DNA from: Sepiola atlantica
Lineage: Eukaryota; Mollusca; Cephalopoda; Sepiida; Sepiolidae
Length of the DNA stretch: 64,000 nucleotides
Direction of reading: 5' to 3'
NCBI GenBank assembly: GCA_963556195.1
Contig: OY744525.1
Span: 59,162,828-59,226,827 of the forward strand
The notes under the pieces are model-generated. The model was not told the origin of the DNA. It saw only the letters and a program-made list of their open reading frames with translations, and made no database searches. Of this stretch, positions 10,789 to 21,617 are shown in pieces. The translations under genes were made by a program, and so were the position numbers. Positions within the stretch are counted from its first letter, which is position 1; the number at the start of each line of letters is the position of its first letter.

Positions 10789-10890
10789 AAATAATAACGT
10801 TATTATTTAGAAAGCCATTCTTATCATGGGGGGAGGGGCTTTGTTCACTAATATGTACTTTCGCCTTACACTTTAATAAACAACATATAC
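10789..10890 (+). repeat. Half copy of the 36.4-kb palindrome
   Basis: AATAATAACGTTATTATTTA followed by GAAAGCCATTCTTATCATGG matches the right half of the palindrome centred at 36378, including the downstream GTACTTTCGCCTTACA block. The left arm is missing. Confidence 0.6.
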
Positions 10891-11720
10891 CGTTAAAATC
10901 AAGATCAAAACAGTCATCGTATGGTAAGTTTCATGAACAATTTTTTTTTCTTGAAGTGAAAACTTCATATGAGTATCAGTGCAAATCCCTTTTAAAATTT
11001 TTGGATCGGAAACACTATTTGACCGGCGTAAAATGGGCCACCGTGCATTTTGACATATTTATCGAATCTAGCAGAAGAGTCGTTTATGATTCCTATTAAT
11101 GCGGAGTTTTGACTGTTGTTTTGCAATATTGCAGGTGTGACTGTGTCTAGACATTGTATTACTTTATTTCATGTGTGTTTCACATATATGTGACATCTGT
11201 GACGAGTATGTGTGCCCTGTGTGTTATCAAGTGATAAAATAGATGCAAGAGTAAATTAACTTACATCTAATAGACATGTGTTGATGAAAAAATAGTTAAT
11301 GATCTTCTTTTTAAAAGTCTTAAGGTAGGTGGCACCACGGTATTTCTTTTTTTAACATACGTAAAGTACATCATAAAACTTGGGACATTTTAGTACTTAT
11401 GGAAAAATTACCATGCATTATCTTTATTTGACTGACTTCTGAGAAACCCACTTGTTCCCCTACACGAATTCCCCCCTTCATGCATGCATGCAGTTTTGGG
11501 GAAGTTATCTGATGTCAAATAGATAAAACGCCAAAAAGTGGCCCATTTCACCTCGTTTACCATAAACATCAGTTTTTGAAGTTAAAAAAAAAGACTCATT
11601 TCAGTTTAACCCATCAAATACTTAAAATTCTACTTTTTTTGTGCGACTACATGCAAACAGCCTGAAAATATATCCGAAAAAAAAAAAAACGAAGTTAGAA
11701 AAATGAATAATTTAGATTTT
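10891..11720. other. Unassigned AT-rich sequence
   Basis: A 113-codon frame (10758-11099, plus strand) crosses the boundary of the palindrome copy and shows no domain. Nothing else was recognised. Confidence 0.45.
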
Positions 11721-11721
11721 A

Positions 11722-12505
11722 AAGTGGGGGATCACTTTCCTATATAAATTTAACGTAAACTTAGCACCCACTTCCTGCCCAGTTAGCAGTAAATCGAGAC
11801 GTATAAGCAAATGGTTTCTCAATATTGGGACAGAAAAATTGAGGTGGTGGCATCTTTTTTTAACGGATCAATATTAGTTTTTTAATTTTAAATGTAAATA
11901 GGCGGAGAGGTACTTTTAAAACATTTTAAATTTTGTTGATTTTTTTTTTTGGGGGGGGGGGCGTATTCCGAAATTAGCAACCACTAGACAAAGAAACATC
12001 GACAATGAGGAAAATACCCGTGTTTGACTAAGTAAATGTGACGATAACGAACGTTAACTAGCTTCACCGAACACTCTACACAATACCAACCTAACTTTTA
12101 ATTTTCTTTACCCTAACCTACCCCTAAGTTAACACTAAGTTAACACTAAAATAACCCTAAACTAACCCTACGGTAACCCTAAACTAAGTTTTAGGTTTAT
12201 TAGGTTCGTATTGTATAGAATCATCGGAACTCGATTCTACGTCACAACTGCAAATTTCTGGATGCCTACTCCTAAAAAGCATAAAAAATTTACCCCTTCC
12301 TGCACACACAGACAAAAACAAAATTGGTAGGGTCAGAAAAAAAATTATCCTAAAACATTAAATATTGTTTATGTACTTCATTTTATTGTAAGAAAAAATC
12401 CCCCCTCCACCCCAAATAAATATATAAGCTTAGTTAATACACCCACACACACCCATCTCATTTTACGTTAAATTTATTCATATATGAAAGTGATACCCCA
12501 CTCTA
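11722..12505. repeat. Fold-back repeat A3 with inserted material
   Basis: The left end GTGGGGGATCACTTTCCTAT then ATAAATTTAACGTAAA is mirrored at 12465-12500 by TTTTACGTTAAATTTATTCA, TATATGAAAGTGATACCCCA. At about 780 bases it is longer than A1 and A2, and it holds a telomere-like tract. Confidence 0.55.
12108..12195. repeat. Degenerate CCCTAA / GTTAACACTAA tract
   Basis: Repeated ACCCTAAC, CCCCTAAGTTAACACTAAG and AACCCTAAACTAACCCTA resemble a decayed (TTAGGG)n or a diverged short tandem array. The match to true telomere sequence is weak. Confidence 0.4.
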
Positions 12506-12569
12506 AAAGCTAAAATATTAAATTTTCTTTAAAATTTTTTACGGATATTTATTTTATAATTAAATCATT

Positions 12570-12613
12570 CTTTTATCCCCCCCGGGCAACGCCGGGACAA
12601 GGGTCCTGCTAGT
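12570..12613 (+). mobile_element. Helitron-type 3' terminus
   Basis: A GC-rich hairpin CCCGGGCAACGCCGGG (12581-12596) is followed 12 bases later by CTAG (12609-12612) and then T. A short hairpin just before CTRR with insertion 5' of T is the Helitron 3' signature. The same hairpin type occurs reversed at 53.9 and 38.97 kb. No Rep/helicase gene is seen, so the element is non-autonomous. Its 5' end was not defined, but fold-back units A1-A3 may lie inside it. Confidence 0.55.
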
Positions 12614-12744
12614 ATTATATTCAATTGTATGTTACATCTTGTGTATAAAATGTGTTTCAATATTTACTTCAACAGCACTCAAACGCGAGTAGAACAGTAA
12701 TAATATATACATGAAAAGCAATCTACAAATACACTTTTGTGTTT

Positions 12745-12850
12745 CGCTCTAACAGTTAAGCCTGATGAGCTCTCTTGGAACGAAACACAAAAGTTTCTGT
12801 GTAGCTGGCTTGTGATATGTATATTTTCATACTAATAATAATACATATAC
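12745..12850 (+). repeat. PLE terminal repeat, family 2, fragment
   Basis: GTAGCTGGCTTGTGATATGT then ATATTTTCATACTA matches the family-2 end at 53.6 kb. At 12762 it has CTGATGA, a short imperfect stem (GCTC/GAAC) and GAAAC, the canonical spacing of a hammerhead core. A reversed GAAACACAAAAGT partner lies just to the left (12733-12746). Confidence 0.5.
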
Positions 12851-12905
12851 ATATAGTGGAGGATAAATTATTTATCTATACATATATATAAACAATTTTC
12901 TTCTC

Positions 12906-12907
<2 letters not shown>

Positions 12908-12937
<30 letters not shown>
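12908..12937. repeat. (TA)n
   Basis: Dinucleotide tract of about 15 repeats. Confidence 0.95.
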
Positions 12938-12939
<2 letters not shown>

Positions 12940-13148
12940 TTTTCCACAGCCAACTTATCTATCTGTATTTTCTCCTCTGATGATAAGATTTTTATCTTTG
13001 AAACGCCTTGGCTTAAGGAAAGAATAATAAACACTAGTCTATTACAGAATACACCTTGCATTGAACAATCGAAATTTGAAATAATTTTGGACATTCGTAC
13101 ATGTTTATCACTCATATTTATGCTATCTTATATATATATATATATATA

Positions 13149-13528
13149 CAGGGTGGGCCAAAATAAGGGTCCTATCTTTAAATTTGAATAACTTGAATTT
13201 GAATAACTTCCACAAAATAAAAGTTAAACTCACCAAACTTTATGTGTGTATAGACTGACCCTTCCGAGATTTTTTGAAATAAACAAAACAAATTTTAGCC
13301 GAAAAACACTTCTTAAAACTTACAAAAACTAAAGTATTGTTTTTTACACTGTTCTGAGTTTTTTAATCAAAAATAATGTTTTCTAAATGAGGGTACGTTC
13401 CTTAGGGCTAATACGGCTCATGCTTGCTTCGGAAGGGGTCCTTTACTTATTCTAAAAAAAAAAAAAAAAAAATCAATAAATAAAAAAGTTATGAATTTTT
13501 AAAAATAGGACCCTTATTTTGGCCCACC

Positions 13529-13531
<3 letters not shown>
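13149..13531. mobile_element. Tc1/mariner-like MITE in (TA)n
   Basis: The terminal inverted repeats are CAGGGTGGGCCAAAATAAGG then GTCCTAT on the left, with the exact reverse ending GGCCCACCCTG on the right. The TA target duplications are at 13147-13148 and 13532-13533. The 383-base interior has no transposase. The element interrupts a (TA)n tract, and TA insertion fits the Tc1/mariner superfamily. Confidence 0.85.

Positions 13532-13573
<42 letters not shown>
13532..13573. repeat. (TA)n right of the MITE
   Basis: About 20 repeats. It continues the tract that lies left of the MITE at 13129-13148. A further (TA)n with a GAGAGA tail lies at 13770-13801. Confidence 0.9.
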
Positions 13574-13577
<4 letters not shown>

Positions 13578-13767
13578 AGTTAGTTCATATTATATTCCAA
13601 TAACCATGGTTTTATTTTATTATTTTTATTTTTTCCACATTTCCAAAAAACATAACATTTCTGTGAGATATATTTTTTTATGGTCCGTTTCATTTGTCTT
13701 GTGCCAAACAACGTTTTTATGTCAATATCGTCTCTGCAACATTACAAAATCATCAGAAAAAATTCAC

Positions 13768-13801
<34 letters not shown>

Positions 13802-14352
13802 TATGTTTGTGTGTACGTACGTTTTTTTTTCAATACGTATCTAGTGGAGTCAATCGGTTTTGGAGTGTGTGCACCCTGGGGAAGACGCCATATAATAAAT
13901 AATATCGTCGCACATTGGTTTTTCTTTCGTTGGCTTTAATAACGCGACTCACGGTTTGGGGGCTTTTCATTATAGAAGATGTCTCTCCAGACACTTCCTA
14001 AAATATTACTGGTAACCAGACCAAAGTACATTCAAACAATCTGCCACCTTATCTGACCCAACCCACGCCCAACTATCGCTCACCTATAAGATCATTCATT
14101 TTACCTTTAAAATTATTTTTGCTTCGCAATCTAGTTATTTAACTATTCTCAACGATTCTGACTGAACCACGCGATACTTCTAAACGTGACTCCAAGGATA
14201 CGTGTGGGCGTGCGTGTAAAGTTGATAAGATATAAGGAAAAGTGCTAATTCATATATTATTGTGTATGACCTTACTTTATAATCAGTAGTAGACACGATT
14301 ACATAGAAAGATACTCATTTTGGGTGTAGCTTTCTATATAGGGGGCAGACGG
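13802..14352. other. Unassigned sequence
   Basis: No recognised gene or repeat. Confidence 0.45.
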
Positions 14353-14353
14353 A

Positions 14354-14355
<2 letters not shown>

Positions 14356-14407
<52 letters not shown>

Positions 14408-14440
14408 AAAGAGAGAGAGAAAGAGAGAGAGAGAAATAGT
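14356..14440. repeat. (GA)n tract
   Basis: Imperfect (GA)n with AAGAGA interruptions. Confidence 0.95.
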
Positions 14441-14534
14441 GAAAGGGGTGGAGATGAATTCAAACAGAGAGAGAGGTGGAGACTGACGCAAACAAATAGA
14501 GAGAAAGAGAGATAGGAGTAATGGAGACGGATCC

Positions 14535-14620
14535 TATATATTTATATATTTTCATGGTACTACTAAGCTCTACTCAACGTATTGAGTACCGTTATAGTAA
14601 ATACTGAATATATTTGTTTG
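14535..14620 (+). repeat. PLE terminal repeat, family 2, end fragment
   Basis: ATATTTTCATGGTACTACTA then AGCTCTACTCAACG and GTAAATACTGAATAT match the 3' end of family 2. Confidence 0.5.
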
Positions 14621-14651
14621 GTATTCCACGTATGCTTCTAAAGATGTAGTT

Positions 14652-15108
14652 TAAAAATGATTGGTGATGTTTGAAGCATAAAACGATGTCGTTATATTAA
14701 TAATTCTTTTATTATTAAATATGTCAAACGTCTTGCGTTTTTCATCGGGAATAATCAGAGAAAAGCCGAAAATGAGATCACCCCTGTGCGAGGTATGAGT
14801 GTGCTAGAAATTGGACGGTCAAATGTTACATTACATAACAACATTAAAAAAAAATTAAATGAAAAATAATGACAACATCTAAACATATTTCAACAACATC
14901 TAGCCCCCCCCCCACCCCAAGAAATGACACTGACCGTCCAATTTCTAGTATACTCATACCCTGCACAGGTAATCTCATTTCTGGTTTTGCTGTTTTCTTC
15001 TTTGACTATTCCCTATGAAAAACGCAGGGCGTTTGAAATATTGAATGCTAAAAACATTATTAAAACAACATCGTTTTATGATTGAAACACCACCACTCAT
15101 TTTCAATA
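14652..15108. repeat. Inverted repeat, arms about 165-190 bases
   Basis: Left arm 14652-14820 pairs with 14920-15108. Shared blocks are CATAAAACGATGT, CTTGCGTTTTTCATCGGGAA / CCTGCGTTTTTCATAGGGAA, GAAATGAGATTACC and CTAGAAATTGGACGGTCA. The spacer is about 100 bases and includes a C run. (TA)n follows at 15114. Confidence 0.8.
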
Positions 15109-15111
15109 TGT

Positions 15112-15113
<2 letters not shown>

Positions 15114-15164
<51 letters not shown>
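15114..15164. repeat. (TA)n
   Basis: About 25 repeats, directly abutting a PLE terminal repeat. Confidence 0.95.
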
Positions 15165-15167
<3 letters not shown>

Positions 15168-15430
15168 GAAAAGAAGGATGAAGGTAATCCGACGTAATGG
15201 GAAATGAAAAAGGAAAAACCAAAAAGGGAACTTTTTATGTGTTCATCAACGTTTCGTCTTTAATTGTAAGACTTCTTCAGGATGATAATATAAAGAAAAA
15301 TGTCATGAAAGTACGTGGACATATAGGGTTGACATGGTGGGTTGAAGGGAGGAAATAGTAGCCACTACTGGAAAACAGTAGGGACCGACGTCCGGACCTG
15401 GTGAAGTCAGTTGCGAGGAATGAAAATAAA
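15165..15430 (-). repeat. PLE2-type terminal repeat, solo
   Basis: This matches the 44.44-44.65-kb end of PLE2: GGGAAAAGAAGGATGAAGGT at the (TA)n side, AAATGAAAAAGGAAAAACC, then (reversed) the hairpin CTGAAGAAGTCTT...AAGACGAAACGTTG at 15247-15281, then ATGTCATG and GGTTGACAT. The PLE coding part is absent. The sequence then runs into another (TA)n. Confidence 0.8.
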
Positions 15431-15437
15431 TAAATAA

Positions 15438-15518
<81 letters not shown>
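15430..15518. repeat. (TAAA)n-(TA)n
   Basis: A few AAAT units lead into about 37 TA repeats. Confidence 0.95.
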
Positions 15519-15521
<3 letters not shown>

Positions 15522-15599
15522 AAAGTGAGCATACATGTGCCCGGTCTGATTGGAGGTATGAAGAAAAGGAGGTAGGAAAGGAGAGGAACGAAAATGAAG

Positions 15600-16192
15600 G
15601 TGAAAAAAGGTAATAGGCGGAGTAGCGACGATAGCTGCTGCTTCTTTCAAAGTTTGATACCGATCAACAATTCATAATTTTGTTTTTAAGTTGTCTGCGT
15701 CGGCTGCTGCTTCTGCTTGAAATACCCCGTATTACTTAATATTTTTCAATATTTGATTGATTTATTAATTTGTTCGTAAAATGAAACATTTCTCTGTCAT
15801 TTGTGACGGAATGTGTTGTACACTCATGTTTAACCATAATTGATGTAATTAAAAAAACAACTATTTTGTTGAAATTTTAAGAAATATTTTCTTCTGTTTA
15901 TTTCATTGATAGTTGAGAAGAGAAGTTGATAGTTGGTAGAAGAGAAGTTGTGGAGCAGGAATCAATAAAAAGGTGAAAAAAACAAAACGTAGTGGGCAGA
16001 GTACTAGCGTTTGCTGCCGTTTCTTTCAAGGCTTGATACCGGTCAATAATTCAGAATTCAGTTTTTAAACTGTCGGTGTCGACTGTTGCTGCTTGGAATA
16101 CTCAATATTACCTAATATCTTTTGTTGGTAAAATGAAACAATACTCTGTAACTTTTGACGAAATATAGCGTACACTCATGTTAAACCATCTA
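15600..16192. repeat. Diverged direct repeat, two units of about 220-240 bases
   Basis: 15600-15838 aligns with 15972-16192. Shared blocks are TTTCTTTCAA(A/G)G(T/C)TTGATACCG, GTCAATAATTCA, TTGCTGCTTG, GTAAAATGAAACA and TACACTCATGTTTAACCAT. No frame is conserved. Confidence 0.7.
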
Positions 16193-16680
16193 TCTCCTGT
16201 TTATCTCACTGAAATGTATGTGAGAGAGAGAGAGAGAAAGAGAGAGACAGAAAGAAAGAGAGGTAGCGTTAGCGGTAGTTTGGTCTTCTTTTTCTTTTCG
16301 GTTAGTTAGTATATGTAATAGTAATACGTGCCTATCTATATATGTTGCTCGTCCATCAATCTATCTCTGCTCGTTTGTGCATCTACCTCTCTGTCTACTC
16401 AAGTAACTCTTCGTCCATCTATCTGTCCGAGTGTGTCCTTATGTATCTAAGAATGACCAATCTATCAATCGATTTTTCTATGCACGTCTCTCCTTGTATT
16501 TCATCACAAAAAATCGATCTTAGTCTTTCTGTGTATAAACTTTTGTTTCCTCATCGATTTATAAAAATAAACTTTGCAAATTTTTTTTTACATTCACGAA
16601 GCCTTTTTATTCGTTACACACTTTTTGGTTCTCCATTTGGATTACAAACAGCACACACACATATATTATTTCATGTATCC
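16193..16680. other. Unassigned, (GA)n at 16211-16262
   Basis: A 114-codon frame at 16342-16686 is Ser/Tyr-rich with no recognisable domain and is probably chance. Confidence 0.4.
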
Positions 16681-16790
16681 ACATAAAATGTTATAAGGAG
16701 ATATATTTTATGTATCGATTTTCAGTATTTTCTTAAACAGTGCTCAATGCGTGAGTAGAGCTAGGTAGTAAGTTATGAAAATATATTTAT
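16681..16790 (-). repeat. PLE terminal repeat, family 2 end (inverted)
   Basis: ATGTTATAAGGAGATATATT, GTATCGATTTTCAGTATTT and GAGCTAGGTAGTAAGTTATG are the reverse of the family-2 end at 53.65-53.76 kb. It forms an inverted pair with 16850-17250. Confidence 0.65.
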
Positions 16791-16849
16791 GGCATAGGTG
16801 TAGATTATGTCTGAATGACAAATTTGAAATTCTAAACTAAAAAAAACCA

Positions 16850-17250
16850 TAACCTATTAAACCGTAGATGTGAAATAGCAAACAACTGTATACATAGAAT
16901 AAATTTTATGTAGGATAACAACACATAAGAAAAATAACATAACTAAATCAATTCAAAAATTAAACTAATCCAACACCTTAAAATAGTAATAGACAAAGCA
17001 TAAGTCAATAAGGTCACCTATTAACTCGTCACATTCACAAAGAAAAGGGCGAGTCACTCCTATAGAAAACAAAATAAAAGAATAAGAAGTCAGCCGAACC
17101 TTTGTGTGGAGAAACCCTGAAATTGGCTAATGGAAACATTAACCCGCGAGAAGGAAGAACAAAAAATCTTATTAGTTAACTAGCTAGACTAAACACCAAG
17201 TGTATATATAAAAACTCCCGGTAACACGAATTCTATGCATTTTAGGACAT
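16850..17250 (+). repeat. PLE terminal repeat, family 2, 5' part
   Basis: This begins TATTAAACCGTAGATGTGAA and continues ATAGCAAACAACTG, as at 53.21 kb. It runs to TTAGTTAACTAGCTAGAC and a TATA box GTGTATATATAAAAACTCCC at about 17200, then TATGCATTTTAGG. The hammerhead-like motif that follows in the 53.6-kb copy is lost here. Confidence 0.65.
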
Positions 17251-17720
17251 ACTATGGGAACAACCACCCATTTGAAAATTCATATATTTTAGATTTGCAT
17301 TGAATTTTATCCATAGTGTTTAGACACAAACTAAGCAAGGTATATACACATACACACACACACACACACATATATATTTGATATATAGATTTAATATATA
17401 CACCTCTATCTATGCATATATACATACGTAGAATATGCACATATACATACATGCACATTTACATACACGTCTATACACATACTATAGACTCCATCATTTC
17501 TATCTATTTATCACTCTATTTTTGCATCGATTTATCCATCAGATGTCATATTCGGAAAAGAATCTATTTCTGATTATCACTTGATAACATAGCTACGAGC
17601 CACTTTTTGACATTTCCAACCCGTGTTATTTTCGCGTTCGCCTTGAATATTTAATAGCGAGATGCTGGAGCCCGAGCTTGTATCCCCACCCATCCAAACC
17701 GAGACAGCTAGGAAAAACAT
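17251..17720. other. Unassigned, short (CA)n near 17350
   Basis: No gene was recognised. Local TATACACATACACAC runs only. Confidence 0.5.

Positions 17721-17722
<2 letters not shown>

Positions 17723-17787
<65 letters not shown>
17723..17787. repeat. (TA)n
   Basis: About 32 repeats. Confidence 0.95.
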
Positions 17788-17788
<1 letters not shown>

Positions 17789-18359
17789 TGCATAACGAAG
17801 CAATATATCGCGGTTTATTCTATCAACTATATATTGTCTGACCAATATTGTAGCCTTATACGTCGTGAAAAACAATATATAAAATGACTCTTCGTGGTTA
17901 ACCACTATTAAACAAAATTAGGAATTATGTATTATAGATGAAACACTATCTGATATACTCGTCTCAGGACGGGTCAATATTAATAAAACACACTTGAAAC
18001 CTTTAATATTGCTATGATAAAATTAGATATTACACACCTGAAGTTATGGGCTTATATTTCTTGAATTTTCCCCATTTAATTCCTGCCACTAATTGAAATT
18101 TTGTAATGGCCAATTATTTTTAAAATGTATTTTTCGTATTGCCACCCGGACTTAGGGTTAGGGAAGGGTATTAGTTTTTATGACTTTTAACATTAACTAT
18201 ACAATAAATAAAAGTCATAAAAACACATACGCTTCCTAACCCTATCACCAACCTCGTCCGGATGACAATACGAACAATAAAATAATGTGGTAATAAAAAA
18301 TTTCTATTATTAAATGATGTTTTTAAAAATATGGGATTAAACATCCATTATTAGACAGT
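17788..18359. other. Unassigned AT-rich sequence
   Basis: An imperfect inverted pair lies around 18130-18270 (CGTATTGCCACCCGGA against CCGGATGACAATACG). Otherwise nothing. Confidence 0.45.
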
Positions 18360-18545
18360 CCCTATTTACTTGCTTCCCTACGAAGTCAAAGTTAAACACA
18401 AGGTTAGTTTAAATGTTGAAAATATCCACCCACCCCAAAAAGAGGCAGACAATAAAAATTACCCCGATCGAGGATTTCTCTCCCCTCCCTGACAGAACTG
18501 ATACTATGCTGTATCCCGACACAATGATCGCGATGCAACAGCCAT
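18360..18545 (-). repeat. SINE, U2-SINE-like tail (reverse)
   Basis: CCCTATTTACTTGCTTCCCT is the exact reverse of the SINE tail at 231-352. GAGGATTTCTCTCC and CAGAACTGATACTATGCTGT follow where the body and a decayed U2-like head would be. Confidence 0.5.
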
Positions 18546-18788
18546 TAGGGAGATAGAATTTGTGCTTTTTTTATTATTAAAATCAGAGTTAAAAACAAAA
18601 ATCAATAAGGGCCTCATGTTTCCTCTATGATCTTTTTTTTAGAAAGTGTCAAAGCTCCGGTTTCAGAATAGTTTTTCCAGCAACAAATTACTATCATGGT
18701 GAAAGCTATGTAAAAATAAAGCGTGCATAATTGGAGTTATTAACAAGTTTCTGGGAGTTTTAGTTTCATTGAGTTCAGGTGGTGGTGG

Positions 18789-18865
18789 AAGAAGAAGAAG
18801 AAGAAGAAGAAGAAGAAGAAGAAGAAGAAGAATCATCATCATTATTATTATTATTATTTTTTTTT
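18789..18865. repeat. (AAG)n-(ATC)n-(ATT)n-T run
   Basis: A compound triplet array just before the repeat at 18876. Confidence 0.9.
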
Positions 18866-18875
18866 TTTTTTTGCA

Positions 18876-19045
18876 CTCACTAGAGGCCAGCATAAGTGAT
18901 TGTTCCCTGGTGTCTAAGTAACAACAAGCCTCACCAGATTTCCAGTACTTTCCACCTCTTTTCGATAACCATTGCAAATGACTTTGCGGTATAGCAACAA
19001 CCGCTTACCATTAATTTCTCGCTGGTGACGACCGTTGGTTTATTC
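18876..19045 (-). repeat. SINE-like repeat D, copy 1
   Basis: CACTCACTAGAGGCCAGCAT, CACCAGATTTCCAGTACTTT and TTACCATTAATTTCTCGCTG recur at 19265-19460. Both copies adjoin triplet arrays, suggesting microsatellite tails. Strand is inferred from that tail position. Confidence 0.55.
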
Positions 19046-19264
19046 TGGGATTTAGGTGGCAATAAGCCCCCCCCCCCGCCCAAAATCCCAGTACTCCCCC
19101 GCACACTTTCCAGTGGAGGTCTGATGAATGCCCTCTCTCTTCTCGATCCTCCCATCCTCCTTGACCCTTCACGACTATTTTGTGAGATATCAGCCGTGGC
19201 TGGTGTTATCACTTTTTATTGAAGGGGAGGGAGTTTATGAAGTTTCTTGCAATTTATTATTATT
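19046..19264. other. Poly-C and unassigned sequence
   Basis: A (C)11 run lies near 19067. Overlapping short frames show no domain. Confidence 0.4.
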
Positions 19265-19460
19265 ATTTACTCACTAGGAGTTCTCACACACGTCATCAGT
19301 GATTGCTCACCGACAACCGGTGGTATTCCCTGGAGTCTGAATGACAACAAGTCTCCCCAGATTTCCAGTATTCTCCACCGCTTTTCGATAGCCACCGCAA
19401 ATAAACTTGCAGTATCACAACAGCCGTTTACCATTGATTTCTCGCTTGTAAGGACCATTA
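19265..19460 (-). repeat. SINE-like repeat D, copy 2
   Basis: This is about 80 percent identical by eye to copy 1 over CCCCAGATTTCCAGTATTCT, CACCGCTTTTCGATAGCCAC and ACCATTGATTTCTCGCTTGT. Confidence 0.55.
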
Positions 19461-19479
19461 TTATTATTATTATTATTAT

Positions 19480-19517
<38 letters not shown>
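19458..19517. repeat. (ATT)n-(AGT)n
   Basis: Compound triplet tract after repeat D copy 2. Confidence 0.95.
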
Positions 19518-20272
19518 CGTTGGAAATGAACAAATTAATACATTGCAAAGGTTACGGTAAAATAATAATATTATATTTGACATTTAATGATTTTCTTCTA
19601 ACTTGAATTTCGTTTTATGGAATTATCTATAAATGAATGCGAGGAAATGAATACTCAATACCATTGCAATAATTAATGCTGAGTAAATACATAATTTGTC
19701 ATTTTTGCATAAATTTTCACAATCTCTTGAGTTTTTTAGAATTTGATATGGACGAAAGCTTATGATCTCATTGGCAGCCATGTTAATGTTATGTGATACA
19801 CGAGCAAAAATATTAATCTAGATAAATATGAACAAAAATATTGTGATAAACAGAGTTTACCGTTAATCCTACATTTGAATATGTCAGCTTTGATTTTTTT
19901 TTGTGTGATTTTGTTTTCTATAATACATGAGTAACGTCAAGTTGGCCAGATACTTTGAAACAAAAAAAGATAAAATTCAGATCTTCGGAAGTAGGCTTCC
20001 GGCCGCCATCATTAGTTTAGTAAAAGAGGTCAAAGTCATCCTAAGACAGCAGAGAAAAATATTTTAAAATGTTAAAACAGGAAACTGGTTTGCTTCGGAA
20101 TCAATGAATTGAGTTCGAGTTTTGACAACGCGTTTTTTTATATCTTTAATTATTAATATAAAGATAAATAAAAATACAACGTCAATAAAAAAAACCTGCA
20201 TGGTGTACACTGCGTATTCATATATATTGAACTACTAGAAAATGTGTTTCGTTTGGTCACCCATTAAGCTCG

Positions 20273-20274
<2 letters not shown>
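19518..20274. other. Unassigned AT-rich sequence
   Basis: No gene or known repeat recognised. Confidence 0.5.

Positions 20275-20366
<92 letters not shown>
20275..20366. repeat. (TA)n-(GA)n
   Basis: About 27 TA units pass into about 18 GA units. Confidence 0.95.
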
Positions 20367-20368
<2 letters not shown>

Positions 20369-21563
20369 TGTGGGGGACTGTATAAAATAAGATCGAGAAG
20401 GGCAAACAACATTAAATGCAAGAGAGTGAGAGTAACAGAGAGACACTTAGTAAGAGATAAGTAAAACGTATTTTTCAAGTATAACTCAATCCCCAAACCG
20501 AGTAAGAATAAGAGAAACAAATGTTGATTAACTCAGTTTTAGACGTTACTATTTTGACAATGGATCTTTGTTTGGTAGGAATACTATAGATCCTGATTCA
20601 AATGTTATCTCTTATTCTTTCTTTTAGTTTTATGGCAGTTGATTGGATATATACTAGTGATGGGATGATTCCAATATAATTACATATTCTGTTCTAAATT
20701 CCCGATTCCGATACAATTACCGTTTCCGATTCTTTTAAAATCTCTTAATATTTAGCTATAGAGTTGTTGTTGTTTTTTTAATTTTCGGATTACCGTAAAA
20801 AGAAAATAAAAACATGTAATATGTGCATATATTTTAGCAAACGTGCAAATAGACTTGTGGGAGTGATCTATAGATTTTAGTTATACTGGTAGTTTTACAT
20901 TAATAAATATTTATAATTTTATCATTAGTACAAGACATAGAAAATTAAGTTTTAAACAAAAATAAACAAACCAATAAAAAAAACAAAAAACAATTATAAG
21001 AATCGTTTTTGGCATTGGAAAACAGGCACAAATTTTCCGATTCCTATTAATCGCCCAAACACTAGTAGATACTGATGCATCGTTCGAAATGGAAAGTGTC
21101 AAAGTTGTCAAAACAAGATAATATCCTTAGATTATTTAGGCATAAAAGCGTCGCTTAATATTTTTACAGCCACTAGCAAATCAAGGACAGTTTCCTTAGA
21201 AGAACCCTCTCTCTCTCGAATGTTATTTATTTAATATAATACACGGGAAACGCTGGATAGCCCAGCTAGGCTTTATATACAAGAACAAACGGGCGCAAAC
21301 AAATAATCAGTAGGCTGTAATATTGAATTTAAAGTAAATTAAATTACAAACGTGATTAACAATTTAAAAAGGGAGACGGCGAAATTGCCTGAGAAAATTA
21401 TCGATTATCTCTCTATTTTTCTTTTTCTCTTTGAGAAAAGTAATCGTTAGGGTCTATTTGATTGGAACACTAACGAACGCCAACGAAATATATAAAAATA
21501 TAGAGAAAAGGTGAGAGAAAGAAAAAGAAGAAAAAGACAAATACATACTGTAAATTACAATAT

Positions 21564-21570
<7 letters not shown>
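20367..21570. other. Unassigned AT-rich sequence
   Basis: TTTTTGGCATTGGAAAACAG (about 21006) resembles a block at 531, just left of the family-1 terminal repeat. Nothing else was recognised. Confidence 0.4.

Positions 21571-21613
<43 letters not shown>
21571..21613. repeat. (TA)n
   Basis: About 21 repeats. Confidence 0.95.
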
Positions 21614-21617
<4 letters not shown>

